This document shows positions 25,901 through 39,600 of a DNA stretch of 64,000 bases, in pieces (position 1 is the stretch's first letter; each line of letters starts with the position of its first letter). The stretch lies in assembly GCF_947507565.1 (NCBI RefSeq), contig NC_089194.1, positions 62,001-126,000 of the forward strand. Direction: 5' to 3'. The translations under genes and the position numbers were made by a program. This DNA is from Oscarella lobularis (lineage: Eukaryota; Porifera; Homoscleromorpha; Homosclerophorida; Oscarellidae). The notes beneath the pieces were generated by a model. It searched no databases. It was not told the DNA's origin and saw only the letters and a list, made by a program, of their open reading frames with translations.

Positions 25901-27600
25901 GATAAGTTGGGGGCCTTAAAATTGATTCTAAGGCCCTGAAGATAAAGTTAAGGGCCTAAATTTTGATTCTAAGGACCTGAAGATAAAGTTGAGGGCCTAA
26001 ACTCTGATTCTAAGGACCTGAAGATAAAGTTGAGGGCCTAAACGCAGATTCTAAGGACCTGAAGATAAAGTTCAGAGACTAAACTTTGATTCTAAGGACC
26101 TGAAGATAAAGTTGAGAGACTAAACTTTGATTCTAAGGACCTGAAGATGAAGTTGAGGGCCTAAACTCTGATTCTAAGGCCCTGAAGATAAAGTTGAGAG
26201 ACTCAATTTTGATTCTAAGGACCTGCAGATAAAGTTGAGGGCCTAAACTCTGATTCTAAGGCCCTGAAGATAAAGTTGAGGGCCTATACTTTGATTCTAA
26301 GGCCCTGAAGATAAAGTTGAAGGCCTAAACTTTGATTCTAAGGCCCTGAAGAGAAATTTGAAGGCCCAAACTTTGATTCTAAGGGTCTGAAGATAAAGAT
26401 CAGGGCCAAAAACTCTGATTCTAAGGACCTGAAGATAAAGTTGAGGGCCTAGACTTTGATTGTAAGGACCTGAAGATAAAGTTGATGGCCTAAACTTTGA
26501 TTCTAAGAGCCTGAAGATTAAGTTGAGGGCCTTAACTTTGATTCTAAGGCCCTGAAGATAAAGTTGAACGCCTAAACTTTGATTCTAAGGGCCTGAAGAT
26601 AAAGTTGAGGGCCTAAACTTTGATTCTAAGGACCTGAAGATAAAGTTGAGGGCCTAAACTTTGATTCTAAGGTCCTGAAGATAAAGTTGAGGGCCTAAAC
26701 TTTGATTCTAAGGCCCTGAAGATAAAGTTGAACGCCTAAACTTTGATTCTAAGGGCCTGAAGATAAAGTTGAGAGACTAAACTTTGATTCTAGGGACCTG
26801 AAGATGAAGTTGAAGGCCTAAATTTTGATTCTAAGGACCTGAAGATAAAGTTGAGGGCCTAAACTCTGATTCTAAGGCCCTGAAGATAAAGTTGAGGGCC
26901 TAGACTTTGATTCTAAGGCCCTGAAGATAAAGTTGAAGGCATAAACTTTGATTCTAAGGCCCTGAAGAGAAATTTGAAGGCCCAAACTTTGATTCTAAGG
27001 GTCTGAAGTTAAAGTTCAGGGCCAAAACTCTGATTCTAAGGACCTGAAGATAAAGTTGAGGGCCTAGACTTTGATTCTAAGGACCTGAAGATAAAGTTGA
27101 TGGCCTAAACTTTGATTCTAAGAGCCTGAAGATAAAGTTGAGGGCCTAAACTTTGATTCTAAGGACCTGAAGATAAAGTTGAGGGCCTAAACTCCGATTC
27201 TAAGGACCTGAAGATAAAGTTGAGAGACTAAACTTTGATTCTAGGGACCTGAAGATGAAGTTGAGGGCCTAAATTTTGATTCTAAGGATCTGAAGATAAA
27301 GTTGATGGCCTAAACTTTGATTCTAAGAGCCTGAAGATGAAGTTGAGGGCCTAAACTTTGATTCTAAGGCCCTGAAGATAAAGTTGAGGGCCTAGACTTT
27401 GATTCTAAGGCCCTGAAGATAAAGTTGAAAGCCTAAACTTTGATTCTAAGGCCCTGAAGAGAAATTTGAAGGCCCAAACTTTGATTCTAAGGGTCTAAAG
27501 TTAAAGTTCAGGGCATAAACTCTGATTCTAAGGACCTGAAGATAAAGTTGAGGGCCTAGACTTTGATTCTAAGGACCTGAAGATAAAGTTGATGGCCTAA
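13934..27600. repeat. 41-bp satellite, zone B (AACGCCGATTC vocabulary)
   Basis: This stretch is characterised by AACGCCGATTC, GAATTCCAAGG with 40-bp units, GATGAAGTTGAGGG and CTGTAGATAAGTGG variants, which are rare or absent to the left. The CTGTAGAT marker recurs at 18311, 21263 and 22451 (72 and about 29 units apart). The left edge is clear; the right edge is gradual. Confidence 0.65.
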
Positions 27601-30600
27601 ACTTTGATTATAAGAGCCTGAAGATAAATTTGAGGGCCTAAACTTTTATTCTAAGGGCCTGAAGATAAACTTGAGGGCATAGACTTTGATTCTAAGGCCC
27701 TGAAGATAAAGTTGAGGGCGTAAACTCTAATTCTAAGACCCTGAAGATAAAGTTGAAGGCCCAAACATTGATTCTAAGGGCCTGAAGATAAAGGTCATGG
27801 CCAAAACTCTGATTCTAAGGACCTGAAGATAAAGTTGAGGGCCTAAACTTTGATTCTAAGGACCTGAAGATAAAGTTGAGAGACTAAACTTTGATTCTAA
27901 GGACCTGAAGATAAAGTTGAGGGCCTAAACTTTGATTCTAAGGCCCTGAAGAGAAAGTTGAAGGCCCAAACATTGATTCTAAGGGCCTGAAGATAAAGGT
28001 CATGGCCAAAACTCTGATTCTAAGGACCTGAAGATAAAGTTGAGTGCCTAAACTTTGATTCTAAGGACCTGAAGATAAAGTTGAGAGACTAAACTTTGAT
28101 TCTAAGGACCTGAAGATAAAGTTGAGGGCCTAAACTTTGATTCTAAGGCCCTGAAGATAAAGTTGAGGGCCTAGACTTTGATTCTAAGGCCCTGAAGATA
28201 AAGTTGAAAGCCTAAACTTTGATTCTAAGGCCCTGAAGAGAAATTTGAAGGCCCAAACTTTGATTCTAAGGGTCTAAAGTTAAAGTTCAGGGCATAAACT
28301 CTGATTCTAAGGACCTGAAGATAAAGTTGAGGGCCTAGACTTTGATTCTAAGGGCCTGAAGAGAAAGTTGAGGGCCTAAACTCTGATTCTAAGGACCTGA
28401 AGATAAAGTTGAGGGCGTAAACTTTTATTCTAAGGGCCTGAAGATAAAGTTGAGGGCCTAGACTTTGATTCTAAGGACCTGAAGATAAAGTTGAGGGCCT
28501 AAACTCTGATTCTAAAGCCCTGAAGATAAAGTTGAGGGCCTAAACTCTGATACTAAGACCCTGAAGATAAAGTTGAAGGCCCAAACATTGATTCTAAGGG
28601 CCTGAAGATAAAGGTCATGGCCAAAACTCTGATTCTAAGGACCTGAAGATAAAGTTGAGAGACTAAACTTTGATTCTAAGGACCTGAAGATAAAGTTGAG
28701 GGCCTAAACTTTGATTCTAAGGCCCTGAAGAGAAAGTTGAAGGCCCAAACATTGATTCTAAGGGCCTGAAGATAAAGGTCATGGCCAAAACTCTGATTCT
28801 AAGGACCTGAAGATAAAGTTGAGGGCCTAAACTTTGATTCTAAGGACCTGAAGATAAAGTTGAGAGACTAAACTTTGATTCTAAGGACCTGAAGATAAAG
28901 TTGAGGGCCTAAACTTTGATTCTAAGGCCCTGAAGATAAAGTTGAGGGCCTAGACTTTGATTCTAAGGCCCTGAAGATAAAGTTGAAAGACTAAACTTTG
29001 ATTCTAAGGCCCTGAAGAGAAATTTGAAGGCCCAAACTTTGATTCTAAGGGTCTAAAGTTAAAGTTCAGGGCATAAACTCTGATTCTAAGGACCTGAAGA
29101 TAAAGTTGAGGGCCTAGACTTTGATTCTAAGGACCTGAAGATAAAGTTGATGGCCTGAACTTTGATTATAAGAGCCTGAAGATAAATTCGAGGACCTAAA
29201 CTTTTATACTAAGGGCCTGAAGATAAACTTGAGGGACTAGACTTTGATTCTAAGGCCCTGAAGATAAAGTTGAGGGCCTAAACTCTAATTCTAAGACCCT
29301 GAAGATAAAGTTGAAGGCCCAAACATTGATTCTAAGGGCCTGAAGATAAAGGTCATGGCCAAAACTCTGATTCTAAGGACCTGAAGATAAAGTTGAGGGC
29401 CTAAACTTTGATTCTAAGGACCTGAAGATAAAGTTGAGAGACTAAACTTTGATTCTAAGGACCTGAAGATAAAGTTGAGGGCCTAAACTTTGATTCTAAG
29501 GCCCTGAAGAGAAAGTTGAAGGCCCAAACATTGATTCTAAGAGCCTGAAGATAAAGGTCATGGCCAAAACTCTGATTCTAAGGACCTGAAGATAAAGTTG
29601 AGGGCCTAAACTTTGATTCTAAGGACCTGAAGATAAAGTTGAGAGACTAAACTTTGATTCTAAGGACCTGAAGATAAAGTTGAGGGCCTAAACTTTGATT
29701 CTAAGGCCCTGAAGATAAAGTTGAGGGCCTAGACTTTGATTCTAAGGCCCTGAAGAGAAATTTGAAGGCCCAAACTTTGATACTAAGGGTCTAAAGTTAA
29801 AGTTCAGGGCATAAACTCTGATTCTAAGGACCTGAAGATAAAGTTGAGGGCCTAGACTTTGATTCTAAGGACCTGAAGATAAAGTTGATGGCCTGAACTT
29901 TGATTATAAGAGCCTGAAGATAAATTCGAGGGCCTAAACTTTTATTCTAAGGGCCTGAAGATAAACTTGAGGGCCTAGACTTTGATTCTAAGGCCCTGAA
30001 GATAAAGTTGAGGGCCTAAACTCTAATTCTAAGACCCTGAAGATAAAGTTGAAGGCCCAAACATTGATTCTAAGGGCCTGAAGATAAAGGTCATGGCCAA
30101 AACTCTGATTCTAAGGACCTGCAGATAAAGTTGAGAGACTAAACTTTGATTCTAAGGACCTGAAGATAAAGTTGAGGGCCTAAACTTTGATTCTAAGGCC
30201 CTGAAGAGAAAGTTGAAGGCCCAAACATTGATTCTAAGGGCCTGAAGATAAAGGTCATGGCCAAAACTCTGATTCTAAGGACCTGAAGATAAAGTTGAGG
30301 GCCTAAACTTTGATTCTAAGGACCTGAAGATAAAGTTGAGAGACTAAACCTTGATTCTAAGGACCTGAAGATAAAGTTGAGGGCCTAGACTTTGATTCTA
30401 AGGCCCTGAAGATAACGTTGAAGGCCTAAACTTTGATTCTAAGGCCCTGAAGAGAAATTTGAAGGCCCAAACTTTGATTCTAAGGGTCTGAAGTTAAAGT
30501 TCAGGGCCTAGACTTTGATTCTAAGGACCTGAAGATAAAGTTGAGGGCCTAAACTCTGATTCTAAGGCCCTGAAGATAAAGTTGAGGGCCTAAACTCTAA

Positions 30601-33600
30601 TTCTAAGACCCTGAAGATAAAGTTGAAGGCCCAAACATTGATTCTAAGGGCCTGAAGATAAAGGTCATGGCCAAAACTCTGATTCTAAGGACCTGAAGAT
30701 AAAGTTGAGAGACTAAACTTTGATTCTAAGGACCTGAAGATAAAGTTGAGGGCCTAAACTTTGATTCTAAGGCCCTGAAGATAAAGTTGAGGGCCTAGAC
30801 TTTGATTCTAAGGCCCTGAAGATAAAGTTGAGGGTCTAAACTCTAATTCTAAGACCCTGAAGATAAAGTTGAAGGCCCAAACATTGATTCTAAGGGCCTG
30901 AAGATAAAGGTCATGGCCAAAACTCTGATTCTAAGGACCTGAAGATAAAGTTGAGGAAATAAACTTTGATACTAAGGACCTGAAGATAAAGTTGAGAGAC
31001 TAAACTTTGATTCCAAGGACCTGAAGATAAAGTTGAGGGCCTAAACTTTGATTCTAGGGACCTGAAGATAAAGTTGAGGGCCTAAATTTTGATTCTAAGG
31101 ACCTGAAGATAGAGTTGAGGGCCTAAACTCTGATTCTAAGGGCCTGAAGATAAAGTTGAGGGCCTAGACTTTGATTCTAAGGCCCTGAAGATAACGTTGA
31201 AGGCCTAAACTTTGATTCTAAGGCCCTGAAGAGAAATTTGAAGGCCCAAACTTTGATTCTAAGGGTCTGAAGTTAAAGTTCAGGGCCTAGACTTTGATTC
31301 TAAGGACCGGAAGATAAAGTTGAGGGCCTAAACTCTGATTCTAAGGCCCTGAAGATAAAGTTGAGGGCCTAAACTCTAATTCTAAGACCCTGAAGATAAA
31401 GTTGAAGGCCCAAACATTGATTCTAAGGGCCTGAAGATAAAGGTCATGGCCAAAACTCTGATTCTAAGGACCTGAAGATAAAGTTGAGAGACTAAACTTT
31501 GATTCTAAGGACCTGAAGATAAAGTTGAGGGCCTAAACTTTGATTCTAAGGCCCTGAAGATAAAGTTGAGGGCCTAGACTTTGATTCTAAGGCCCTGAAG
31601 ATAAAGTTGAAAGACTAAACCTTGATTCTAAGGACCTGAAGATAAAGTTGAGGGCCTAGACTTTGATTCTAAGGCCCTGAAGATAACGTTGAAGGCCTAA
31701 ACTTTGATTCTAAGGCCCTGAAGAGAAATTTGAAGGCCCAAACTTTGATTCTAAGGGTCTGAAGTTAAAGTTCAGGGCCTAGACTTTGATTCTAAGGACC
31801 TGAAGATAAAGTTGAGGGCCTAAACTCTGATTCTAAGGCCCTGAAGATAAAGTTGAGGGCCTAAACTTTGATTCTAAGGACCTGAAGATAAAGTTGAGAG
31901 ACTAAACCTTGATTCTAAGGACCTGAAGATAAAGTTGAGGGCCTAGACTTTGATTCTAAGGCCCTGAAGATAACGTTGAAGGCCTAAACTTTGATTCTAA
32001 GGCCCTGAAGAGAAATTTGAAGGCCCAAACTTTGATTCTAAGGGTCTGAAGTTAAAGTTCAGGGCCTAGACTTTGATTCTAAGGACCTGAAGATAAAGTT
32101 GAGGGCCTAAACTCTGATTCTAAGGCCCTGAAGATAAAGTTGAGGGCCTAAACTCTAATTCTAAGACCCTGAAGATAAAGTTGAAGGCCCAAACATTGAT
32201 TCTAAGGGCCTGAAGATAAAGGTCATGGCCAAAACTCTGATTCTAAGGACCTGAAGATAAAGTTGAGAGACTAAACTTTGATTCTAAGGACCTGAAGATA
32301 AAGTTGAGGGCCTAAACTTTGATTCTAAGGCCCTGAAGATAAAGTTGAGGGCCTAGACTTTGATTCTAAGGCCCTGAAGATAAAGTTGAAAGCCTAAACT
32401 TTGATTCTAAGGCCCTGAAGAGAAATTTGAAGGCCCAAACTTTGATTCTAAGGGTCTAAAGTTAAAGTTCAGGGCATAAACTCTGATTCTAAGGACCTGA
32501 AGATAAAGTTGAGGGCCTAGACTTTGATTCTAAGGGCCTGAAGAGAAAGTTGAGGGCCTAAACTCTGATTCTAAGGACCTGAAGATAAAGTTGAGGGCGT
32601 AAACTTTTATTCTAAGGGCCTGAAGATAAAGTTGAGGGCCTAGACTTTGATTCTAAGGACCTGAAGATAAAGTTGAGGGCCTAAACTCTGATTCTAAGGC
32701 CCTGAAGAGAAAGTTGAAGGCCCAAACATTGATTCTAAGAGCCTGAAGATAAAGGTCATGGCCAAAACTCTGATTCTAAGGACCTGAAGATAAAGTTGAG
32801 GGCCTAAACTTTTATTCTAAGGGCCTGAAGATAAAGTTGAGGGCCTAGACTTTGATTCTAAGGGCCTGAAGAGAAAGTTGAGGGCCTAAACTGTGATTCT
32901 AAGGACCTGAAGATAAAGTTGAGGGCGTAAACTTTTATTCTAAGGGCCTGAAGATAAAGTTGAGGGCCTAGACTTTGATTCTAAGGACCTGAAGATAAAG
33001 TTGAGGGCCTAAACTTTGATTCTAAGGACCTGAAGATAAAGTTGAGGGCCTAGACTTTGATTCTAAGGTACCTGAAGATAAAGTTGATGGCCTAAACTTT
33101 GATTCTAAGAGCCTGAAGATAAAGTTGAGGGCCTAAACTTTTATTCTGAGGGCCTGAAGATAAACTTGAGGGCCTAGACTTTGATTCTAAGGCCCTGAAG
33201 ATAAAGTTGAGGGTCTAAACTCTAATTCTAAGACCCTGAAGATAAAGTTGAAGGCCCAAACATTGATTCTAAGGGCCTGAAGATAAAGGTCATGGCCAAA
33301 ACTCTGATTCTAAGGACCTGAAGATAAAGTTGACGAAATAAACTTTGATACTAAGGACCTGAAGATAAAGTTGAGAGACTAAACTTTGATTCCAAGGACC
33401 TGAAGATAAAGTTGAGGGCCTAAACTTTGATTCTAGGGACCTGAAGATAAAGTTGAGGGCCTAAATTTTGATTCTAAGGACCTGAAGATAGAGTTGAGGG
33501 CCTAAACTCTGATTCTAAGGGCCTGAAGATAAAGTTGAGGGCCTAGACTTTGATTCTAAGGCCCTGAAGATAACGTTGAAGGCCTAAACTTTGATTCTAA

Positions 33601-36600
33601 GGCCCTGAAGAGAAATTTGAAGGCCCAAACTTTGATTCTAAGGGTCTGAAGTTAAAGTTCAGGGCCTAGACTTTGATTCTAAGGACCTGAAGATAAAGTT
33701 GAGGGCCTAAACTCTGATTCTAAGGCCCTGAAGATAAAGTTGAGGGCCTAAACTCTAATTCTAAGACCCTGAAGATAAAGTTGAAGGCCCAAACATTGAT
33801 TCTAAGGGCCTGAAGATAAAGGTCATGGCCAAAACTCTGATTCTAAGGACCTGAAGATAAAGTTGAGAGACTAAACTTTGATTCTAAGGACCTGAAGATA
33901 AAGTTGAGGGCCTAAACTTTGATTCTAAGGCCCTGAAGATAAAGTTGAGGGCCTAGACTTTGATTCTAAGGCCCTGAAGATAAAGTTGAAAGCCTAAACT
34001 TTGATTCTAAGGCCCTGAAGAGAAATTTGAAGCCCCAAACTTTGATTCTAAGGGTCTAAAGTTAAAGTTCAGGGCATAAACTCTGATTCTAAGGACCTGA
34101 AGATAAAGTTGAGGGCCTAGACTTTGATTCTAAGGGCCTGAAGAGAAAGTTGAGGGCCTAAACTCTGATTCTAAGGACCTGAAGATAAAGTTGAGGGCGT
34201 AAACTTTTATTCTAAGGGCCTGAAGATAAAGTTGAGGGCCTAGACTTTGATTCTAAGGACCTGAAGATAAAGTTGAGGGCCTAAACTCTGATTCTAAGGC
34301 CCTGAAGAGAAAGTTGAAGGCCCAAACATTGATTCTAAGAGCCTGAAGATAAAGGTCATGGCCAAAACTCTGATTCTAAGGACCTGAAGATAAAGTTGAG
34401 GGCCTAAACTTTTATTCTAAGGGCCTGAAGATAAAGTTGAGGGCCTAGACTTTGATTCTAAGGGCCTGAAGAGAAAGTTGAGGGCCTAAACTGTGATTCT
34501 AAGGACCTGAAGATAAAGTTGAGGGCGTAAACTTTTATTCTAAGGGCCTGAAGATAAAGTTGAGGGCCTAGACTTTGATTCTAAGGACCTGAAGATAAAG
34601 TTGAGGGCCTAAACTCTAATTCTAAGACCCTGAAGATAAAGTTGAAGGCCCAAACATTGATTCTAAGGGCCTGAAGATAAAGGTCATGGCCAAAACTCTG
34701 ATTCTAAGGACCTGAAGATAAAGTTGAGAGACTAAACTTTGATTCTAAGGACCTGAAGATAAAGTTGAGGGCCTAAACTTTGATTCTAAGGCCCTGAAGA
34801 GAAAGTTGAAGGCCCAAACATTGATTCTAAGGGCCTGAAGATAAAGGTCATGGCCAAAACTCTGATTCTAAGGACCTGAAGATAAAGTTGAGGGCCTAAA
34901 CTTTGATTCTAAGGACCTGAAGATAAAGTTGAGAGACTAAACTTTGATTCTAAGGACCTGAAGATAAAGTTGAGGGCCTAAACTTTGATTCTAAGGCCCT
35001 GAAGATAAAGTTGAGGGCCTAGACTTTGATTCTAAGGCCCTGAAGATAAAGTTGAAAGCCTAAACTTTCATTCTAAGGCCCTGAAGAGAAATTTGAAGGC
35101 CCAAACTTTGATTCTAAGGGTCTAAAGTTAAAGTTCAGGGCATAAACTCTGATTCTAAAGACCTGAAGATAAAGTTGAGGGCCTAGACTTTGATTCTAAG
35201 GACCTGAAGATAAAGTTGATGGCCTGAACTTTGATTATAAGAGCCTGAAGATAAATTCGAGGACCTAAACTTTTATTCTAAGGGCCTGAAGATAAACTTG
35301 AGGGCCTAGACTTTGATTCTAAGGCCCTGAAGATAAAGTTGAGGGCCTAAACTCTAATTCTAAGACCCTGAAGATAAAGTTGAAGGCCCAAACATTGATT
35401 CTAAGGGCCTGAAGATAAAGGTCATGGCCAAAACTCTGATTCTAAGGACCTGAAGATAAAGTTGAGGGCCTAAACTTTTATTCTAAGGGCCTGAAGATAA
35501 AGTTGAGGGCCTAGACTTTGATTCTAAGGGCCTGAAGAGAAAGTTGAGGGCCTAAACTGTGATTCTAAGGACCTGAAGATAAAGTTGAGGGCGTAAACTT
35601 TTATTCTAAGGGCCTGAAGATAAAGTTGAGGGCCTAGACTTTGATTCTAAGGACCTGAAGATAAAGTTGAGGGCCTAAACTCTAATTCTAAAACCCTGAA
35701 GATAAAGTTGAAGGCCCAAACATTGATTCTAAGGGCCTGAAGATAAAGGTCATGGCCAAAACTCTGATTCTAAGGACCTGAAGATAAAGTTGAGAGACTA
35801 AACTTTGATTCTAAGGACCTGAAGATAAAGTTGAGGGCCTAAACTTTGATTCTAAGGCCCTGAAGAGAAAGTTGAAGGCCCAAACATTGATTCTAAGGGC
35901 CTGAAGATAAAGGTCATGGCCAAAACTCTGATTCTAAGGACCTGAAGATAAAGTTGAGGGCCTAAACTTTGATTCTAAGGACCTGAAGATAAAGTTGAGG
36001 GCGTAAACTTTTATTCTAAGGGCCTGAAGATAAAGTTGAGGGCCTAGACTTTGATTCTAAGGACCTGAAGATAAAGTTGAGGGCCTAAACTCTGATTCTA
36101 AGGCCCTGAAGAGAAAGTTGAAGGCCCAAACATTGATTCTAAGAGCCTGAAGATAAAGGTCATGGCCAAAACTCTGATTCTAAGGACCTGAAGATAAAGT
36201 TGAGGGCCTAAACTTTTATTCTAAGGGCCTGAAGATAAAGTTGAGGGCCTAGACTTTGATTCTAAGGGCCTGAAGAGAAAGTTGAGGGCCTAAACTGTGA
36301 TTCTAAGGACCTGAAGATAAAGTTGAGGGCGTAAACTTTTATTCTAAGGGCCTGAAGATAAAGTTGAGGGCCTAGACTTTGATTCTAAGGACCTGAAGAT
36401 AAAGTTGAGGGCCTAAACTCTAATTCTAAGACCCTGAAGATAAAGTTGAAGGCCCAAACATTGATTCTAAGGGCCTGAAGATAAAGGTCATGGCCAAAAC
36501 TCTGATTCTAAGGACCTGAAGATAAAGTTGAGAGACTAAACTTTGATTCTAAGGACCTGAAGATAAAGTTGAGGGCCTAAACTTTGATTCTAAGGCCCTG

Positions 36601-39600
36601 AAGAGAAAGTTGAAGGCCCAAACATTGATTCTAAGGGCCTGAAGATAAAGGTCATGGCCAAAACTCTGATTCTAAGGACCTGAAGATAAAGTTGAGGGCC
36701 TAAACTTTGATTCTAAGGACCTGAAGATAAAGTTGAGAGACTAAACTTTGATTCTAAGGACCTGAAGATAAAGTTGAGGGCCTAAACTTTGATTCTAAGG
36801 CCCTGAAGATAAAGTTGAGGGCCTAGACTTTGATTCTAAGGCCCTGAAGATAAAGTTGAAAGCCTAAACTTTCATTCTAAGGCCCTGAAGAGAAATTTGA
36901 AGGCCCAAACTTTGATTCTAAGGGTCTAAAGTTAAAGTTCAGGGCATAAACTCTGATTCTAAGGACCTGAAGATAAAGTTGAGGGCCTAGACTTTGATTC
37001 TAAGGACCTGAAGATAAAGTTGATGGCCTGAACTTTGATTATAAGAGCCTGAAGATAAATTCGAGGACCTAAACTTTTATTCTAAGGGCCTGAAGATAAA
37101 CTTGAGGGCCTAGACTTTGATTCTAAGGCCCTGAAGATAAAGTTGAGGGCCTAAACTCTAATTCTAAGACCCTGAAGATAAAGTTGAAGGCCCAAACATT
37201 GATTCTAAGGGCCTGAAGATAAAGGTCATGGCCAAAACTCTGATTCTAAGGACCTGAAGATAAAGTTGAGGGCCTAAACTTTTATTCTAAGGGCCTGAAG
37301 ATAAAGTTGAGGGCCTAGACTTTGATTCTAAGGGCCTGAAGAGAAAGTTGAGGGCCTAAACTGTGATTCTAAGGACCTGAAGATAAAGTTGAGGGCGTAA
37401 ACTTTTATTCTAAGGGCCTGAAGATAAAGTTGAGGGCCTAGACTTTGATTCTAAGGACCTGAAGATAAAGTTGAGGGCCTAAACTCTAATTCTAAAACCC
37501 TGAAGATAAAGTTGAAGGCCCAAACATTGATTCTAAGGGCCTGAAGATAAAGGTCATGGCCAAAACTCTGATTCTAAGGACCTGAAGATAAAGTTGAGAG
37601 ACTAAACTTTGATTCTAAGGACCTGAAGATAAAGTTGAGGGCCTAAACTTTGATTCTAAGGCCCTGAAGAGAAAGTTGAAGGCCCAAACATTGATTCTAA
37701 GGGCCTGAAGATAAAGGTCATGGCCAAAACTCTGATTCTAAGGACCTGAAGATAAAGTTGAGGGCCTAAACTTTGATTCTAAGGACCTGAAGATAAAGTT
37801 GAGAGACTAAACTTTGATTCTAAGGACCTGAAGATAAAGTTGAGGGCCTAAACTTTGATTCTAAGGCCCTGAAGATAAAGTTGAAAGCCTAAACTTTCAT
37901 TCTAAGGCCCTGAAGAGAAATTTGAAGGCCCAAACTTTGATTCTAAGGGTCTAAAGTTAAAGTTCAGGGCATAAACTCTGATTCTAAGGACCTGAAGATA
38001 AAGTTGAGGGCCTAGACTTTGATTCTAAGGACCTGAAGATAAAGTTGATGGCCTGAACTTTGATTATAAGAGCCTGAAGATAAATTCGAGGACCTAAACT
38101 TTTATTCTAAGGGCCTGAAGATAAACTTGAGGGCCTAGACTTTGATTCTAAGGCCCTGAAGATAAAGTTGAGGGCCTAAACTCTAATTCTAAGACCCTGA
38201 AGATAAAGTTGAAGGCCCAAACATTGATTCTAAGGGCCTGAAGATAAAGGTCATGGCCAAAACTCTGATTCTAAGGACCTGAAGATAAAGTTGAGGGCCT
38301 AAACTTTGATTCTAAGGACCTGAAGATAAAGTTGAGAGACTAAACTTTGATTCTAAGGACCTGAAGATAAAGTTGAGGGCCTAAACTTTGATTCTAAGGC
38401 CCTGAAGAGAAAGTTGAAGGCCCAAACATTGATTCTAAGGGCCTGAAGATAAAGGTCATGGCCAAAACTCTGATTCTAAGGACCTGAAGATAAAGTTGAG
38501 GGCCTAAACTTTGATTCTAAGGACCTGAAGATAAAGTTGAGAGACTAAACCTTGATTCAAAGGACCTGAAGATAAAGTTGAGGGCCTAAACTTTTATTCT
38601 AAGGGCCTGAAGATAAAGTTGAGGGCCTAAACTCTGATTCTAAGGACCTGAAGATAAAGTTGAGGGCCTAGACTTTGATTCTAAGGTACCTGAAGATAAA
38701 GTTGATGGCCTAAACTTTGATTCTAAGAGCCTGAAGATAAAGTTGAGGGCCTAAACTTTTATTCTAAGGGCCTGAAGATAAACTTGAGGGCCTAGACTTT
38801 GATTCTAAGGCCCTGAAGATAAAGTTGAGGGTCTAAACTCTAATTCTAAGACCCTGAAGATAAAGTTGAAGGCCCAAACATTGATTCTAAGGGCCTGAAG
38901 ATAAAGGTCATGGCCAAAACTCTGATTCTAAGGACCTGAAGATAAAGTTGAGGAAATAAACTTTGATACTAAGGACCTGAAGATAAAGTTGAGAGACTAA
39001 ACTTTGATTCCAAGGACCTGAAGATAAAGTTGAGGGCCTAAACTTTGATTCTAGGGACCTGAAGATAAAGTTGAGGGCCTAAATTTTGATTCTAAGGACC
39101 TGAAGATAGAGTTGAGGGCCTAAACTCTGATTCTAAGGGCCTGAAGATAAAGTTGAGGGCCTAGACTTTGATTCTAAGGCCCTGAAGATAACGTTGAAGG
39201 CCTAAACTTTGATTCTAAGGCCCTGAAGAGAAATTTGAAGGCCCAAACTTTGATTCTAAGGGTCTGAAGTTAAAGTTCAGGGCCTAGACTTTGATTCTAA
39301 GGACCTGAAGATAAAGTTGAGGGCCTAAACTTTGATTCTAAGAGCCTCAAGATAAATTTGAGGGCCTATACTTTGATTCTAAGGACCTGAAGATAAAGTT
39401 GAGGGCCTAAACTATGATTCTAAGGAGCTAAAGATAAAGTTGAGGGGCTAAACTCTAATTCTAAGGCCCTGAAGATAATGTTGAAGGCCCAAACATTGAT
39501 TCTAAGGGCCTGAAGATAAAGTTCAGGGCCTAAACTTTGATTCTAAGGCCCTGAAGATAAAGCTGAACGCCTAAACTTTGATTCTAAGGGCCTGAAGTTA

